This document shows positions 34,556 to 43,453 of a stretch of DNA of 64,000 bases, one piece after another. Under the pieces are notes generated by a model. The model ran no database searches. It was not told the origin of the DNA and saw nothing but the letters and a program-made list of their open reading frames with translations. The stretch's first letter is position 1. Every line of letters starts with the position of its first letter. The position numbers and the translations under genes are program-made. Origin of the DNA: Rhodothermales bacterium (lineage in GTDB: Bacteria > Bacteroidota > Rhodothermia > Rhodothermales > JANQRZ01); contig JBDUXZ010000002.1 of NCBI GenBank assembly GCA_039944855.1, positions 1-64,000 of the forward strand, in the 5' to 3' direction.

Positions 34556-36115
34556 TTACCTCACCACCGTGATCCGCTGGCTGAATCGCTGGCCGCCCAC
34601 CTCAGCGCGCACGAGGTACACGCCAGTCGGCAACGCTCTCCCATCAAGTATGAACACCTGGCGCCCTGCTTCCACACGGCCATCCGCAAGCATGGCGACC
34701 CTGCGACCGAGGACATCATAGGCATCGATCCGCACGTGCGTCGCGCGAGGTAAGCGGAGTTGCAGCGTAACCGGACCGCCCGCCGCCGGGTTCGGGTACG
34801 CGGTGAGCTCTGCGCTGTCTGCGCCAGCGACCGGCTCGGACTCGGCAGGCACTGCACGGCGGAGGTCCCAGACGTAGCCCGCCCCCCGCCCATCGTCGTT
34901 GTTGGGGGCGCCCGCCACCGCGTAGCGGCCCGACGCCCCGACGGAGTAGCCGATCTGGTCGCCCGGCGTGCGGTCGCTCGCCCACAACTCAGCCTCTTCG
35001 GTCCACAAGGGCACGCCCCCTTCAGATGTGCGGCGAAAGAGTCGGACGGTCCCGGCGAAGTTGTAGGCGCGGTCCCCGCCGAGCACCGCTACGGTGCCCC
35101 CGATATTCGGCGCAGCGGCGAGGGCAACTGACCACCCGAGACCCTGTGCTTTGCTACCATTTGCAGCAATGAGCTTCTTCTCGAAGACCCATGCGTTGTC
35201 GCCTTCGCGGCGGAAGACGTATCCGGCACCCACAGACAACATCCCGTTGATGTCTTGACTGGTCGCGCCGGCGAGGGCGAGGATCTCGCCGTCGGGAGTC
35301 TCTACGAGCGCGACGCCGAGCCCGAAAAGATCACCGACGTTGGCATCGGGGGCGACGAGTTTGGCTTCCTCGACCCAAGTGCCCTCGGGGGTTCGGCGGA
35401 AGGCGTAGGCGGCACCCCGCTGGTCGCTGTCGCTCGGTGCACCGATGAGCGCAAAGGGCACGCCGTCGCTGGATACGACTATTGACACTCCACGCCCGAA
35501 CCCCGCTTTCACACTGGCATCGGAGGCCAGAAGGCGCGCTTCCTCGACCCACATGCCGTCGGTTGTGCGTCGGAAGGCGTAGGCGGCACCGGTGGTGCCG
35601 CCTGCATCGTCGGCTCCGACCGCTCCCACCACAGCGTAATCCCCATGAATCGCCACTGCATGCCCGAAGGACTCATGTATATCTGCCCCGTTCGTAAGCC
35701 GCGCCTCTTGAACCCACTCAGCATCGACGGATCGCCGGAAGATGTAGGCCGCATCGGTCTCAGGGCGAAAAGAGTCACCACGCGCCCCGGCAATAACCAC
35801 GTCTTCTCTGCTGTCGCTCCACGCACCGACAGCCATGCCGAAGGTGAAGAAGCTCTGCTGCGAGGCGTTGAGCCGGGTCTCCTCTTCCCATCCGCCCGCC
35901 GTCTCGCGGAAGACGTAGGCCGCACCGGTCGTTGGGGCGGAGTCGTCGCGGAAGGCCCCGAGGACGACGAAGCCGTCGGCGGCGGCAATTGCCCAGCCAG
36001 CCGTGGCGAATGCATCCGCACTGGAACCAACGAGCTTCGCATTCTCGGTGATGACAGGCTGCGCCCACGCTGGCAATCCCAAAAGGAGGGCGACTAACAG
36101 CAGGAGGAGACGCAT
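34556..36115 (-). CDS. Secreted FG-GAP-like repeat protein with T9SS sorting domain
   Basis: A 519-residue exported protein. A signal peptide (residues 1-18, ending AWAQ) is followed by about six to seven repeats of roughly 55 residues. Each has a GAAYVFRR strand, a WVEEARL strand and a FGxxVA strand, as in integrin-like FG-GAP propellers. Residues about 430-519 are a T9SS tail: TAYPNPAAGGPVTLQLRL, then RIDAYDVLGRRVAMLADG, then PTGVYLVRAEV. It is bracketed by the MATE tail duplicates, so it was probably inserted here. Base composition is a little less GC-biased than its neighbours. The cargo function, probably adhesion or surface structure, is inferred. Confidence 0.86.
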   Translation of the reverse strand: MRLLLLLVALLLGLPAWAQPVITENAKLVGSSADAFATAGWAIAAADGFVVLGAFRDDSAPTTGAAYVFRETAGGWEEETRLNASQQSFFTFGMAVGAWSDSREDVVIAGARGDSFRPETDAAYIFRRSVDAEWVQEARLTNGADIHESFGHAVAIHGDYAVVGAVGADDAGGTTGAAYAFRRTTDGMWVEEARLLASDASVKAGFGRGVSIVVSSDGVPFALIGAPSDSDQRGAAYAFRRTPEGTWVEEAKLVAPDANVGDLFGLGVALVETPDGEILALAGATSQDINGMLSVGAGYVFRREGDNAWVFEKKLIAANGSKAQGLGWSVALAAAPNIGGTVAVLGGDRAYNFAGTVRLFRRTSEGGVPLWTEEAELWASDRTPGDQIGYSVGASGRYAVAGAPNNDDGRGAGYVWDLRRAVPAESEPVAGADSAELTAYPNPAAGGPVTLQLRLPRATHVRIDAYDVLGRRVAMLADGRVEAGRQVFILDGRALPTGVYLVRAEVGGQRFSQRITVVR

Positions 36116-36174
36116 AGCGATGTGACCAGGGTGGGTGATACCAGCAACGTAAGGATTTTTACGCCGCCGTGCCT

Positions 36175-37563
36175 TCACGCTACCCGCTCGCCCACTCGCT
36201 CCGGCACGGCGAAGTCCTGCCGCATCCGCCAGCGGAACCACAGCGTCAGCCCCACCGCCGCCGCGCCGAGCCCGAGCGTCAACCCCCACCACACGCCCTC
36301 CGCCCCGAGGTCCACGACGAAGCCGAGCACGACGGCCGTCGTCATCCCTATGCCCCAGTACGCCACGACGCCGACGATCATCGGCGCGCGCGTGTCTTTG
36401 ATGCCGCGCAGCGCGCCGGACGCCGTCGCCTGCACGCCGTCGACGAGCTGGAAGACGGCGGCGATGCCGAGCAGCCCGGCCGCCGCGCGCGCCACGTCGA
36501 GGTCGGCCCCGGTCACGTCGCCGACGTAGACCCACACGACCCACTCCGGCCGCAGCCAGAACAGGAGGGCCGAGCAGAGCATGAACGCCGCGCCCATCGC
36601 CACGCCCGACCAGCCGGCGCGCTCGGCCCCGGCCCGGTCGCCGCGCCCGGCGGCCTGCCCGACGCGGACCGTCGTCGCCATCGCCACGCCGAGCGGGACC
36701 ATGAACGTGACGCTCGCCGCGTTGATCGCGATCTGGTGCGCGGCGAGCGCCGCCGTCCCGAGCAGCCCGATGAGCAATGTTGTCGTGGCGAAGAGCCCGG
36801 CTTCGAGCCCGAAGCTGACGCCGATGGGCCAGCCGAGCTGAAAGAGCGTGCGGAGCGCCTCGGGGTCCGGCCGCCGGAGATGACGCAGGTCCGCGAGCCG
36901 GCGGAACGCGCGGTCCCCCTGCACCACGGCGAGGAGGCCGCCGAAGAGCACCGTCATCACGATCGCCGAGCTCCACCCGGCCCCGACGAGCCCGAGCGCC
37001 GGGAAGCCGAACTTCCCGAACATCAGCACCCAGTTCAGCCCCGCGTTCGCGAACGCCGCGACGACGGTGACGACGAGGATCGGGCGCGGGCGGCCGAGCC
37101 CTTCGGCGAAGCCGCGGAGCGCGGTGTACCACAGGTTCGGGAGGACGCCCCAGAGGATCGCGTGGATGTACGCGGCGGCGAGCGCGGCCGTCGCCGGGGC
37201 CTGCCCGGCCCAGAGGAGCAGCGTCTCGGCCTGGCTCAGGAGGGCCATGAGGGGGAGGCCGAGGAGCGTCGCCAGCCACAGCCCTTGCCGGACGGCGCGG
37301 CCTACCGCCGCCTCGTCGCCCGCGCCGACGGCCTGCGCGACGAGCGGGTTCACGGCCATCACCACGCCCATGCACACGAGCGAGAGCGAGAAGAACACCG
37401 ACGTGCCGATGACGCCCGCCGCCATCGCCTCCGGCCCGATCCGCCCGATCATGATGACGTCGACGAAGCCCATCGCCATCTGCGTGAGCTGCGTGAGCGC
37501 GAGGGGGACGGCGAGCACAAGCGTGGCGCGGAGCTCGCGGCGGAGGATCGGAAACGGTAACAC
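36175..37563 (-). CDS. MATE family efflux transporter (NorM-like)
   Basis: A 462-residue inner-membrane antiporter with 12 helices in two homologous halves. Typical N-terminal features: LALTQLTQMAMGFVDVIMIGRIGPEAMAA (in parts), followed by GVVMAVNPLVAQAVGAGDEAAVGRAVRQGL. The second half contains EAGLFATTTLLIGLLGTAALAAHQIAIN and DGVQATASGALRGIKDTRAPM. MATE proteins export cationic compounds in exchange for Na+ or H+. The ATG at 37563 begins the N-terminal segment. The gene's 3' end is duplicated at 34458-34546. It is divergent from the histidine kinase at 37711. Confidence 0.93.
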   Translation of the reverse strand: MLPFPILRRELRATLVLAVPLALTQLTQMAMGFVDVIMIGRIGPEAMAAGVIGTSVFFSLSLVCMGVVMAVNPLVAQAVGAGDEAAVGRAVRQGLWLATLLGLPLMALLSQAETLLLWAGQAPATAALAAAYIHAILWGVLPNLWYTALRGFAEGLGRPRPILVVTVVAAFANAGLNWVLMFGKFGFPALGLVGAGWSSAIVMTVLFGGLLAVVQGDRAFRRLADLRHLRRPDPEALRTLFQLGWPIGVSFGLEAGLFATTTLLIGLLGTAALAAHQIAINAASVTFMVPLGVAMATTVRVGQAAGRGDRAGAERAGWSGVAMGAAFMLCSALLFWLRPEWVVWVYVGDVTGADLDVARAAAGLLGIAAVFQLVDGVQATASGALRGIKDTRAPMIVGVVAYWGIGMTTAVVLGFVVDLGAEGVWWGLTLGLGAAAVGLTLWFRWRMRQDFAVPERVGERVA

Positions 37564-37710
37564 CAGAAACCCGGAAGCGGGGGCGCGTGCGCCCCGTGCG
37601 GAGAGAAGCCCCTCAACGAGCCCGGGGCCGATAAAGGTTCGGCAGAAGTAACCGATACCCTCCCTACGCGCACACTATTCGACGGCGCTTCAACGAGTTG
37701 TCCCGCCTCC

Positions 37711-39813
37711 ATGCCCTCCCTCCTCCCCGCGCTCCGAGATGGCGCGGAGCCCGACATGGAGCTCCGCGCCTACCGGGTGGTGTGCGTGCTGACGGCAGCC
37801 TTGCTCCCCGTCTTCGGCTACGTCTACCGCTGGGTAGACCCGGCGTTCTATGACCCGCTCTGGATGCGCTGGAGCCTCAGCGCCCTCTCCCTCGCGCTCG
37901 GCGTCGGTACGGTCGTCGCCCCGTGGGTGCGGCGGCACATCGAGACGCTGGGGTGCTTGTTCGTCTACGTCATCGTAGGGTGGTTCGCCGCGATTGCGGC
38001 GGTGAACGGCCTCGCGCCGGAGTACGCCGTCGGCTACCTCCTCGTCCTGATGATGATCGGCGTGGCAAACCTCGGCATCGACCTGCTGCGGGTGACGGTG
38101 CTCTGCGTGGTCTTCGCCGTCGCGGCGGGCGCGGCGGTGGCGTTCGCGCTGCCGAACCCCGGCGTGGACCCGTGGATCTTCACCGCCTGCGTGGCGGCCG
38201 GCGGCGTCGCCATCTCCGTCAGCACGTGGGTCCGGCTAGGTATCCGCCGGCACCTCCGCACCAGCGAGGCCCGCTACCGGACCGTGTTCGAGAGCACGAC
38301 GGACGGGATCGCCCTCGTCGACGCCGCGTCGCTCACCTTCCTCCACGCGAACGAGGCGTACCTCACGCTGACGGGCTACACCCTCGACGAACTCCGAGAG
38401 CGCACGCTCTACGCCGCCACCGTGGGCGGCCGACTCGCCGTGGACGCGCTTGTGCGGGAGGTGGAGCAGCACGGCTCCCTTACCGGCCGCGAGCAGCAGC
38501 ACCGGCGCAAGGACGGCCCGCCCATCCCTCTCGAAATCGGCCTCAACCGCATCGATGAGGGCGAGGTGCCGGTCCTCTGCCTCACGGCCCACGACCTCAC
38601 CGAGCAGCGGCGCATCCGGGACGAGCTCAAGGCCTCGAAGGACCGCGCCGAGGAGGTGCTCCGGCTCAAGAGCTCGTTCCTCCAGAACATGAGCCACGAA
38701 CTCCGCACCCCGCTCGTGAGCATCCTTGGCTTCGCCGAACTCCTCGCCGAGGAGCCCGACGACGGCGTGCGCGAGATGGGCGCGACGATCTACCGCAGCG
38801 CCCAGCGCCTCCATGACACGATGAACTCCGTGCTCGACCTCGCCCAGCTCGAAGGCAACGGCGTGGCGTACCAGCCCGAGGCGGTCAACGTCGGGGCCGA
38901 GGCGGAGCGCATCGCCCAGCCGTTCCGCGCCGCGGCCGAGGCGAAGGGCCTCGCGCTCCGCGTGAAGCTCATCCCCGACGCCGAAGCGCTCGTCGACCGG
39001 GCCGCCTTCGGGCGCATCCTCTCGGTCCTCCTCTCGAACGCCGTCAAGTTCACCCAGGACGGCGGCATCGGGCTCGATGTGGAGGCCGACTCCCACCGCG
39101 TCGTCGTCCGCGTCAGCGATACCGGCGTCGGCATCAGCGAGGACTTCCTGCCCCACCTCTTCGACGAGTTCCAGCAGGAGTCCACGGGGATGGGCCGGAG
39201 CTACGACGGCAACGGGCTCGGCCTCGCTATCACGAAGCGGCTCGTCGACATGATGGGAGGGCGGATCATGGTGAAGAGCGTCGTCGGCGAGGGCACCGTC
39301 TTCGCCGTGGCGTTCGGCCGATCGTGGACCGGGCCGCCGTCGGGCGACGGGCTGCCGGCCGGCGCGGGCGCGACGTCGGTGCTCACCGCGCGCCCGCGCG
39401 TCCTCGTCGTCGAAGACAACGCCGACACGCGGCGGCTCGTCGAGCGGACGATTGCCGAGTACTACGACGTCGAGACCGCGGCCGACGCTGAGACGGCCCT
39501 CGCCCTCGCGCAGCACGCCTGGTTCGACCTCCTGCTGCTCGACGTCAACCTCGGCCCCGGCCCCGGCGGCGTCGACCTCCTCCGCTCGCTGCGCGCGATC
39601 CCGGCCTACGCCTACGTCCCGGCCCTCGCCGTCACGGCCTACGCCCTCCCCGGCGACCACCGCCGCCTCCTCGAAGCCGGGTTCAGCGGGTACCTGTCCA
39701 AGCCGTTCACGCGCGACGAGCTGCTCTACGCGCTCGACGGTGTGTTCGCGGGGCCGTCCGACACGCTCGCGGGCGACGGTTTCGGTGACGTGGGCATGAC
39801 TGCTCGCCCCTGA
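37711..39813 (+). CDS. Membrane-bound hybrid sensor histidine kinase
   Basis: A 700-residue hybrid sensor kinase. Six hydrophobic segments (about residues 20-180) form the membrane sensor. A PAS domain follows (about 190-300: YRTVFESTTDGIALVDAASLTFLHANEAYLTLTGY in parts). The dimerisation domain has His329 in QNMSHELRTPLVSILGF. The ATPase domain runs to about residue 540 (LSNAVKFTQDGG, VRVSDTGVGIS, GNGLGLAITKRLVDMMGG). A receiver domain closes it (about 563-690), with phospho-acceptor D611 in FDLLLLDVNLG and a Lys in LSKPFTRDEL. The signal and the downstream partner are unknown; no separate response regulator is adjacent. Confidence 0.94.
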   Translation: MPSLLPALRDGAEPDMELRAYRVVCVLTAALLPVFGYVYRWVDPAFYDPLWMRWSLSALSLALGVGTVVAPWVRRHIETLGCLFVYVIVGWFAAIAAVNGLAPEYAVGYLLVLMMIGVANLGIDLLRVTVLCVVFAVAAGAAVAFALPNPGVDPWIFTACVAAGGVAISVSTWVRLGIRRHLRTSEARYRTVFESTTDGIALVDAASLTFLHANEAYLTLTGYTLDELRERTLYAATVGGRLAVDALVREVEQHGSLTGREQQHRRKDGPPIPLEIGLNRIDEGEVPVLCLTAHDLTEQRRIRDELKASKDRAEEVLRLKSSFLQNMSHELRTPLVSILGFAELLAEEPDDGVREMGATIYRSAQRLHDTMNSVLDLAQLEGNGVAYQPEAVNVGAEAERIAQPFRAAAEAKGLALRVKLIPDAEALVDRAAFGRILSVLLSNAVKFTQDGGIGLDVEADSHRVVVRVSDTGVGISEDFLPHLFDEFQQESTGMGRSYDGNGLGLAITKRLVDMMGGRIMVKSVVGEGTVFAVAFGRSWTGPPSGDGLPAGAGATSVLTARPRVLVVEDNADTRRLVERTIAEYYDVETAADAETALALAQHAWFDLLLLDVNLGPGPGGVDLLRSLRAIPAYAYVPALAVTAYALPGDHRRLLEAGFSGYLSKPFTRDELLYALDGVFAGPSDTLAGDGFGDVGMTARP

Positions 39814-39896
39814 GGCTTCGGCACAAGCGGCGGGCAATCGAGGCGACGTGCTGGGTGGATGCGCGGGTCCGACTCCACGTTGTATCTTGGGCCGCC

Positions 39897-41963
39897 ATGC
39901 CCTCCACCGCCGCCCATCTCCCCTCTGCGCTGCCGTCAGCGGAGCCTGCCACCGACGTGGTGGACGTCTCCGTCGTCATCGTCAACTACAACGTCCGCGA
40001 GTTCCTCGAGCAGGCCCTCGGGTCCGTCGAGCGGGCCGCCGCCGGCCTCTCGGTCGAGACGTTCGTTGTCGATAACAACTCGGTAGACGGGTCCGTAGCG
40101 ATGGTGCGGGAGCGGTTCCCGCACGTCCGCGTGATCGCGAACGAGGAGAACGTCGGCTTCGGCCGGGCCAACAACCAGGCCATCCGCGAGGCGAACGGGC
40201 GCTACCTCCTGATCCTCAACCCGGACACCCTCCTCCAAGAAGACACGCTCCGCACGCTCGTCGACTTCATGGACGCCCACCCGACAGCGGGCGCCTCGGG
40301 CTGCCGGATTCTGAACCCCGACGGGACGTTCGCCCCGGAGAGCCGCCGCGCCTTTCCGACGCCGTCCGTCGCGCTCTACCGGATGACCGGGCTCTCGCGG
40401 CTGTTCCCGCGCAGTGAGACGTTCGGCCGGTACAACATGACGTACCTCCCGCTCGACGAGGTCTGCGAGGTGGACGCGCTCAGCGGCTCGTGCATGATGG
40501 TCCGCCGCGACGCGCTCTACCGCGACGCTGCCCCGTCCGGCGACGGCGCGCCCGGCGAGGGCGCCGGCCTGTTCGACGAGGGCTTCTTCATGTATGGCGA
40601 AGACCTCGACTGGTGCTACCGCATCCAGCAGGCGGGCTGGCAGATTTTCTACACGCCCGATACGCAGATCATCCACTACAAAGGGGAGTGCACGCGGAAG
40701 GGCGAGCTCCGCTACGTCCGCCTCTTCTACGGGGCGATGCTGCAGTTCACCGAGAAGCACTTCGGCGGCAACTACTCGCGGACGCTCGCCGGGCTGATCC
40801 GCGCCGGCATCTTCGCCCGCGCCGGGATGAGCATGGCGAGCAAGGCGCTCGGCCGCCTCGCCGTCCCCCTCCTCGACTTCGGGATCGCGCTCCTCGTCGG
40901 CTTCGCCGTGGCGATGGGGTGGTCCGCGCAGCAGGACATCGCGTTCCAGCCGCTCTACTACACGGCGCTCGTCCCGGCCTATGCCCTCGCGGCGGTGCTC
41001 GGAATCGCGGCGGCCGGGGGCTACCGGCAACGGCGGCGCTTCCCCGTCCGCTCCGTCCTCTCCGGCATCGGCGGGGCCTTCCTCGCCGTGACGACCGTGT
41101 CGTTCTTCATCAAGAGCCTCGCGTTCTCACGGGCGACGATCCTCTTCGGCTTCCTCGCCGTGGCCGTCCTCCTCACGCTGTGGCGGCTCGTCGTGAACCG
41201 GCGGCAGTACGGGAACCGGCAGGCGCTCCTCGTCGGCAGCGCGGCCGAGGCGGGGCGGCTCCACGGCCTCCTCGCCCGCCGGATCGACCCGCCGGTGCGG
41301 CTCGTCGGCTACGTCGACGCCGACCGGAGTGCGGGCACGAGCGCGGCGGTCGCACGCCTCGGCGCGGCCCACCACCTCCGCGACCTCGTCCGCCTCCGCG
41401 GGATCGACGACGTGATCTTCGCCGCCGACAGCCTGACGAACACGGCGATCCTCGGCCACATGCGCGGGCTGCGCGACCTCCCCGTCCAGTTCAAAATCCT
41501 CACGCAGGGGCAGGACCGCATCATCGGCAAGGCGTCCATCGACGACTTCTCGACGCCGCTCCGCGAGGCGGAGCAGTTCGTCGCCCCGCTCCGCTCGGCC
41601 GCCGCGCGGCGCGCGCTCGAAGTGCCCGTCGCGCTCCTCGGTATGCTGCTCCACCCGCTCCTCCGGCTCGCGCTCCAGCTCCGCCCCGGCGCCTCGGCCC
41701 GGTTGCGGCGCATCGCCGCAGCGACGGCGCGGATGCCGTCCGTGCTCGCCGGCCGCCGCGCGCTCATCGGCTACGACCCCGGCCGCACGCACCCGCCGAG
41801 GGATTGGGGCCTCCGCCCCGGCGTCGTCTCCATCCTCGACACCCTCGCCGCCCCGCCGACGGACATCGTCGAGACGCACCGCGCGTATTGGTTCTACGCC
41901 CGCAACCAGTCGGCGACGTTCGACCTCGAAATCCTCCTCCGCGCCCTCTTTCGTACGTCGTGA
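39897..41963 (+). CDS. Family 2 glycosyltransferase fused to a sugar-transferase-like membrane module
   Basis: A 688-residue fusion. Residues about 20-290 are a GT2 (GT-A) domain of the rhamnosyltransferase type: SVVIVNYNVREFLEQAL, NNSVDGSVAM, ENVGFGRANNQAI, LLILNPDTLL, GSCMMVRRDAL and FFMYGEDLDWCYRIQQAGW. Four membrane helices follow (about 320-430). Then comes a Rossmann-like segment (ALLVGSAAEAGRLHGLL) like that of polyprenyl-phosphate sugar transferases, and a C-terminal segment (WGLRPGVVSILDTL and ARNQSATFDLEILLRALF) of the same family. The catalytic core of those transferases is not recognisable. The start at 39897 is 8 bp after a TATCTT box. Probably makes a surface polysaccharide. Confidence 0.85.
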   Translation: MPSTAAHLPSALPSAEPATDVVDVSVVIVNYNVREFLEQALGSVERAAAGLSVETFVVDNNSVDGSVAMVRERFPHVRVIANEENVGFGRANNQAIREANGRYLLILNPDTLLQEDTLRTLVDFMDAHPTAGASGCRILNPDGTFAPESRRAFPTPSVALYRMTGLSRLFPRSETFGRYNMTYLPLDEVCEVDALSGSCMMVRRDALYRDAAPSGDGAPGEGAGLFDEGFFMYGEDLDWCYRIQQAGWQIFYTPDTQIIHYKGECTRKGELRYVRLFYGAMLQFTEKHFGGNYSRTLAGLIRAGIFARAGMSMASKALGRLAVPLLDFGIALLVGFAVAMGWSAQQDIAFQPLYYTALVPAYALAAVLGIAAAGGYRQRRRFPVRSVLSGIGGAFLAVTTVSFFIKSLAFSRATILFGFLAVAVLLTLWRLVVNRRQYGNRQALLVGSAAEAGRLHGLLARRIDPPVRLVGYVDADRSAGTSAAVARLGAAHHLRDLVRLRGIDDVIFAADSLTNTAILGHMRGLRDLPVQFKILTQGQDRIIGKASIDDFSTPLREAEQFVAPLRSAAARRALEVPVALLGMLLHPLLRLALQLRPGASARLRRIAAATARMPSVLAGRRALIGYDPGRTHPPRDWGLRPGVVSILDTLAAPPTDIVETHRAYWFYARNQSATFDLEILLRALFRTS

Positions 41964-42055
41964 TGCCGGGGTGCTCCGTGATCCGTGATGCGTGAGACCG
42001 AGCGCCACCGCCGAACTTGAGTTCACGCATCACGCATTACGCATCACGGATTATG
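41959..42055. repeat. Inverted array of GTGATGCGTGA words before accA
   Basis: CCGTGATCCGTGATGCGTGAG (left, ending 41996, given in parts: GTGATCC, GTGATGCGTGAG) faces TTCACGCATCACGC and ATTACGCATCACGG (42022-42051). The core pairing GTGATGCGTGA with TCACGCATCAC is 11 bp and perfect. The array fills the gap before accA and ends at its start codon. A smaller relative lies at 20197-20270. Confidence 0.72.
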
Positions 42056-43030
42056 CACCTGCTCGATTTCGAAAAGCCCCTCTACGAGCTCGAAGAGAAG
42101 CTCCGCGAGCTACGCGCCTACAACGCCGAGGACCAATCGGTCGACCTCTCGCCGCAGATCGAGGCGCTCGAAGCCCGCGTCGAGTCCCTCCGCGACACGA
42201 TCTACCAGGGCCTCACGCGGTGGCAACGCGTCCAGCTCGCCCGGCACCCCGAGCGGCCCTACACGCTCGACTACATCCACGGCTTCGTCCGCGGCTTCCG
42301 CCAGCTCCACGGCGACCGCCTCTTCGGCGACGACCGCGCGCTCGTCGGCGGGCTCGGGCAGTTCCAGGGGAGCCGGTGGGGCAGCCGCGACCGGACCGTG
42401 ATGGTGCTCGGCCAGCAGAAGGGCCGCGACACGAAGAGCCGGAAGTACCGCAACTTCGGGATGCCCAACCCCGAGGGCTACCGGAAGGCGAAGCGGCTGA
42501 TGGAGATGGCGGCCAAGTTCGGCAAGCCCATCGTCACCCTCCTCGACACGCCCGGCGCGTTCCCCGGCCTCGAAGCCGAGCAGCGCGGGCAGGCCGAGGC
42601 GATCGCCCGCAACCTCCTCGTGATGGCCCGGCTGCCGGTGCCCATCGTCGTCGTCGTGATCGGCGAAGGCGCGAGCGGCGGCGCGCTCGGGATCGGCGTC
42701 GGCGACCGGATTCTGATGCTGGAGAACGCGTGGTATTCGGTGATCTCGCCCGAGAGCTGCTCGCAGATCCTGTGGCGGAGCTGGGACTACAAAGAGGAGG
42801 CCGCCCGCGCCCTCAAGCTGACCGCGCCCGACCTCATCGAGCAGCACGTCGTGGACACGATCGTGCCCGAGCCGCGCGGCGGCGCCCACCGCAACCCGCA
42901 GGCCGCTTTCGACGCCACGGGCCGCGCGATCGCCGCTGCCCTCGACGAACTCGACGGCATCCCCACCGACGACCTGCTCGCGCAGCGCCTCGCCAAGTTC
43001 GATCGGATGGGCGCCTGGGCTGAAGGCTGA
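42053..43030 (+). CDS. accA: Acetyl-CoA carboxylase carboxyltransferase subunit alpha
   Basis: A 325-residue carboxyltransferase alpha subunit, which with AccD transfers CO2 from biotin to acetyl-CoA, giving malonyl-CoA for fatty-acid synthesis. Family features: the N-terminal [84 protein letters not shown] (in parts), [31 protein letters not shown] and the C-terminal [13 protein letters not shown]. The ATG at 42053 (MHLLDFEKP) is the family start. It is followed 6 bp later by a thioesterase gene. Confidence 0.96.
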   Translation: MHLLDFEKPLYELEEKLRELRAYNAEDQSVDLSPQIEALEARVESLRDTIYQGLTRWQRVQLARHPERPYTLDYIHGFVRGFRQLHGDRLFGDDRALVGGLGQFQGSRWGSRDRTVMVLGQQKGRDTKSRKYRNFGMPNPEGYRKAKRLMEMAAKFGKPIVTLLDTPGAFPGLEAEQRGQAEAIARNLLVMARLPVPIVVVVIGEGASGGALGIGVGDRILMLENAWYSVISPESCSQILWRSWDYKEEAARALKLTAPDLIEQHVVDTIVPEPRGGAHRNPQAAFDATGRAIAAALDELDGIPTDDLLAQRLAKFDRMGAWAEG

Positions 43031-43036
43031 GACGGC

Positions 43037-43453
43037 ATGATCGAGCACGTCTACCGGCACCGGGTCCGCTACCGCGAGGTTGATCCGATGAGCGTCGTCT
43101 ACCACGCGCACTACGTGGACTACTTCGAGGCGGCGCGGACCGAGGCCCTCCGCGCGCACGGGCTCCCGTACAAGGCGCTCGAAGACGCCGGCATCATCAT
43201 GCCCGTCGTGGACCTGAACGTCCGCTACCTCCTTCCCGCCCGCTACGACGAGCTGCTGGAAGTGACCGTCCGCTTCCCCGAGACGCCGACCGTCCGCGTG
43301 CGCGCCGAGTACGAGGTGCGCCGAGCCGGCGACCCGACGCTTCTCGTCACCGGCACCGTCGTCCTCTGCTTCTTCGATACGGTCCGCCGCCGCCCCATCC
43401 GCGCCCCACAGCCTCTCCTCGACGTGTTCGCTCGCGCGGACTCCCCCGCATGA
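43037..43453 (+). CDS. Acyl-CoA thioesterase (YbgC/FadM 4HBT family)
   Basis: A 138-residue hot-dog-fold thioesterase. The catalytic motif is YREVDPMSVVYHAHYVDYFEAAR, with the usual Asp and the following Val-Tyr-His-Ala-x-Tyr loop. A second helix-strand part reads YLLPARYDELLEVTVRF. Members hydrolyse short or long acyl-CoA. The gene lies between accA and nadC and overlaps nadC by 4 bp (ATGA), so it is translationally coupled to nadC. Its substrate is not known. Confidence 0.9.
   Translation: MIEHVYRHRVRYREVDPMSVVYHAHYVDYFEAARTEALRAHGLPYKALEDAGIIMPVVDLNVRYLLPARYDELLEVTVRFPETPTVRVRAEYEVRRAGDPTLLVTGTVVLCFFDTVRRRPIRAPQPLLDVFARADSPA

Noticed and set aside
34303-34572. Possible 89-residue plus-strand gene upstream of actA
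   Set aside because: It reads the antisense strand of the MATE tail relic and of the act promoter region; the same peptide appears opposite the intact MATE gene.
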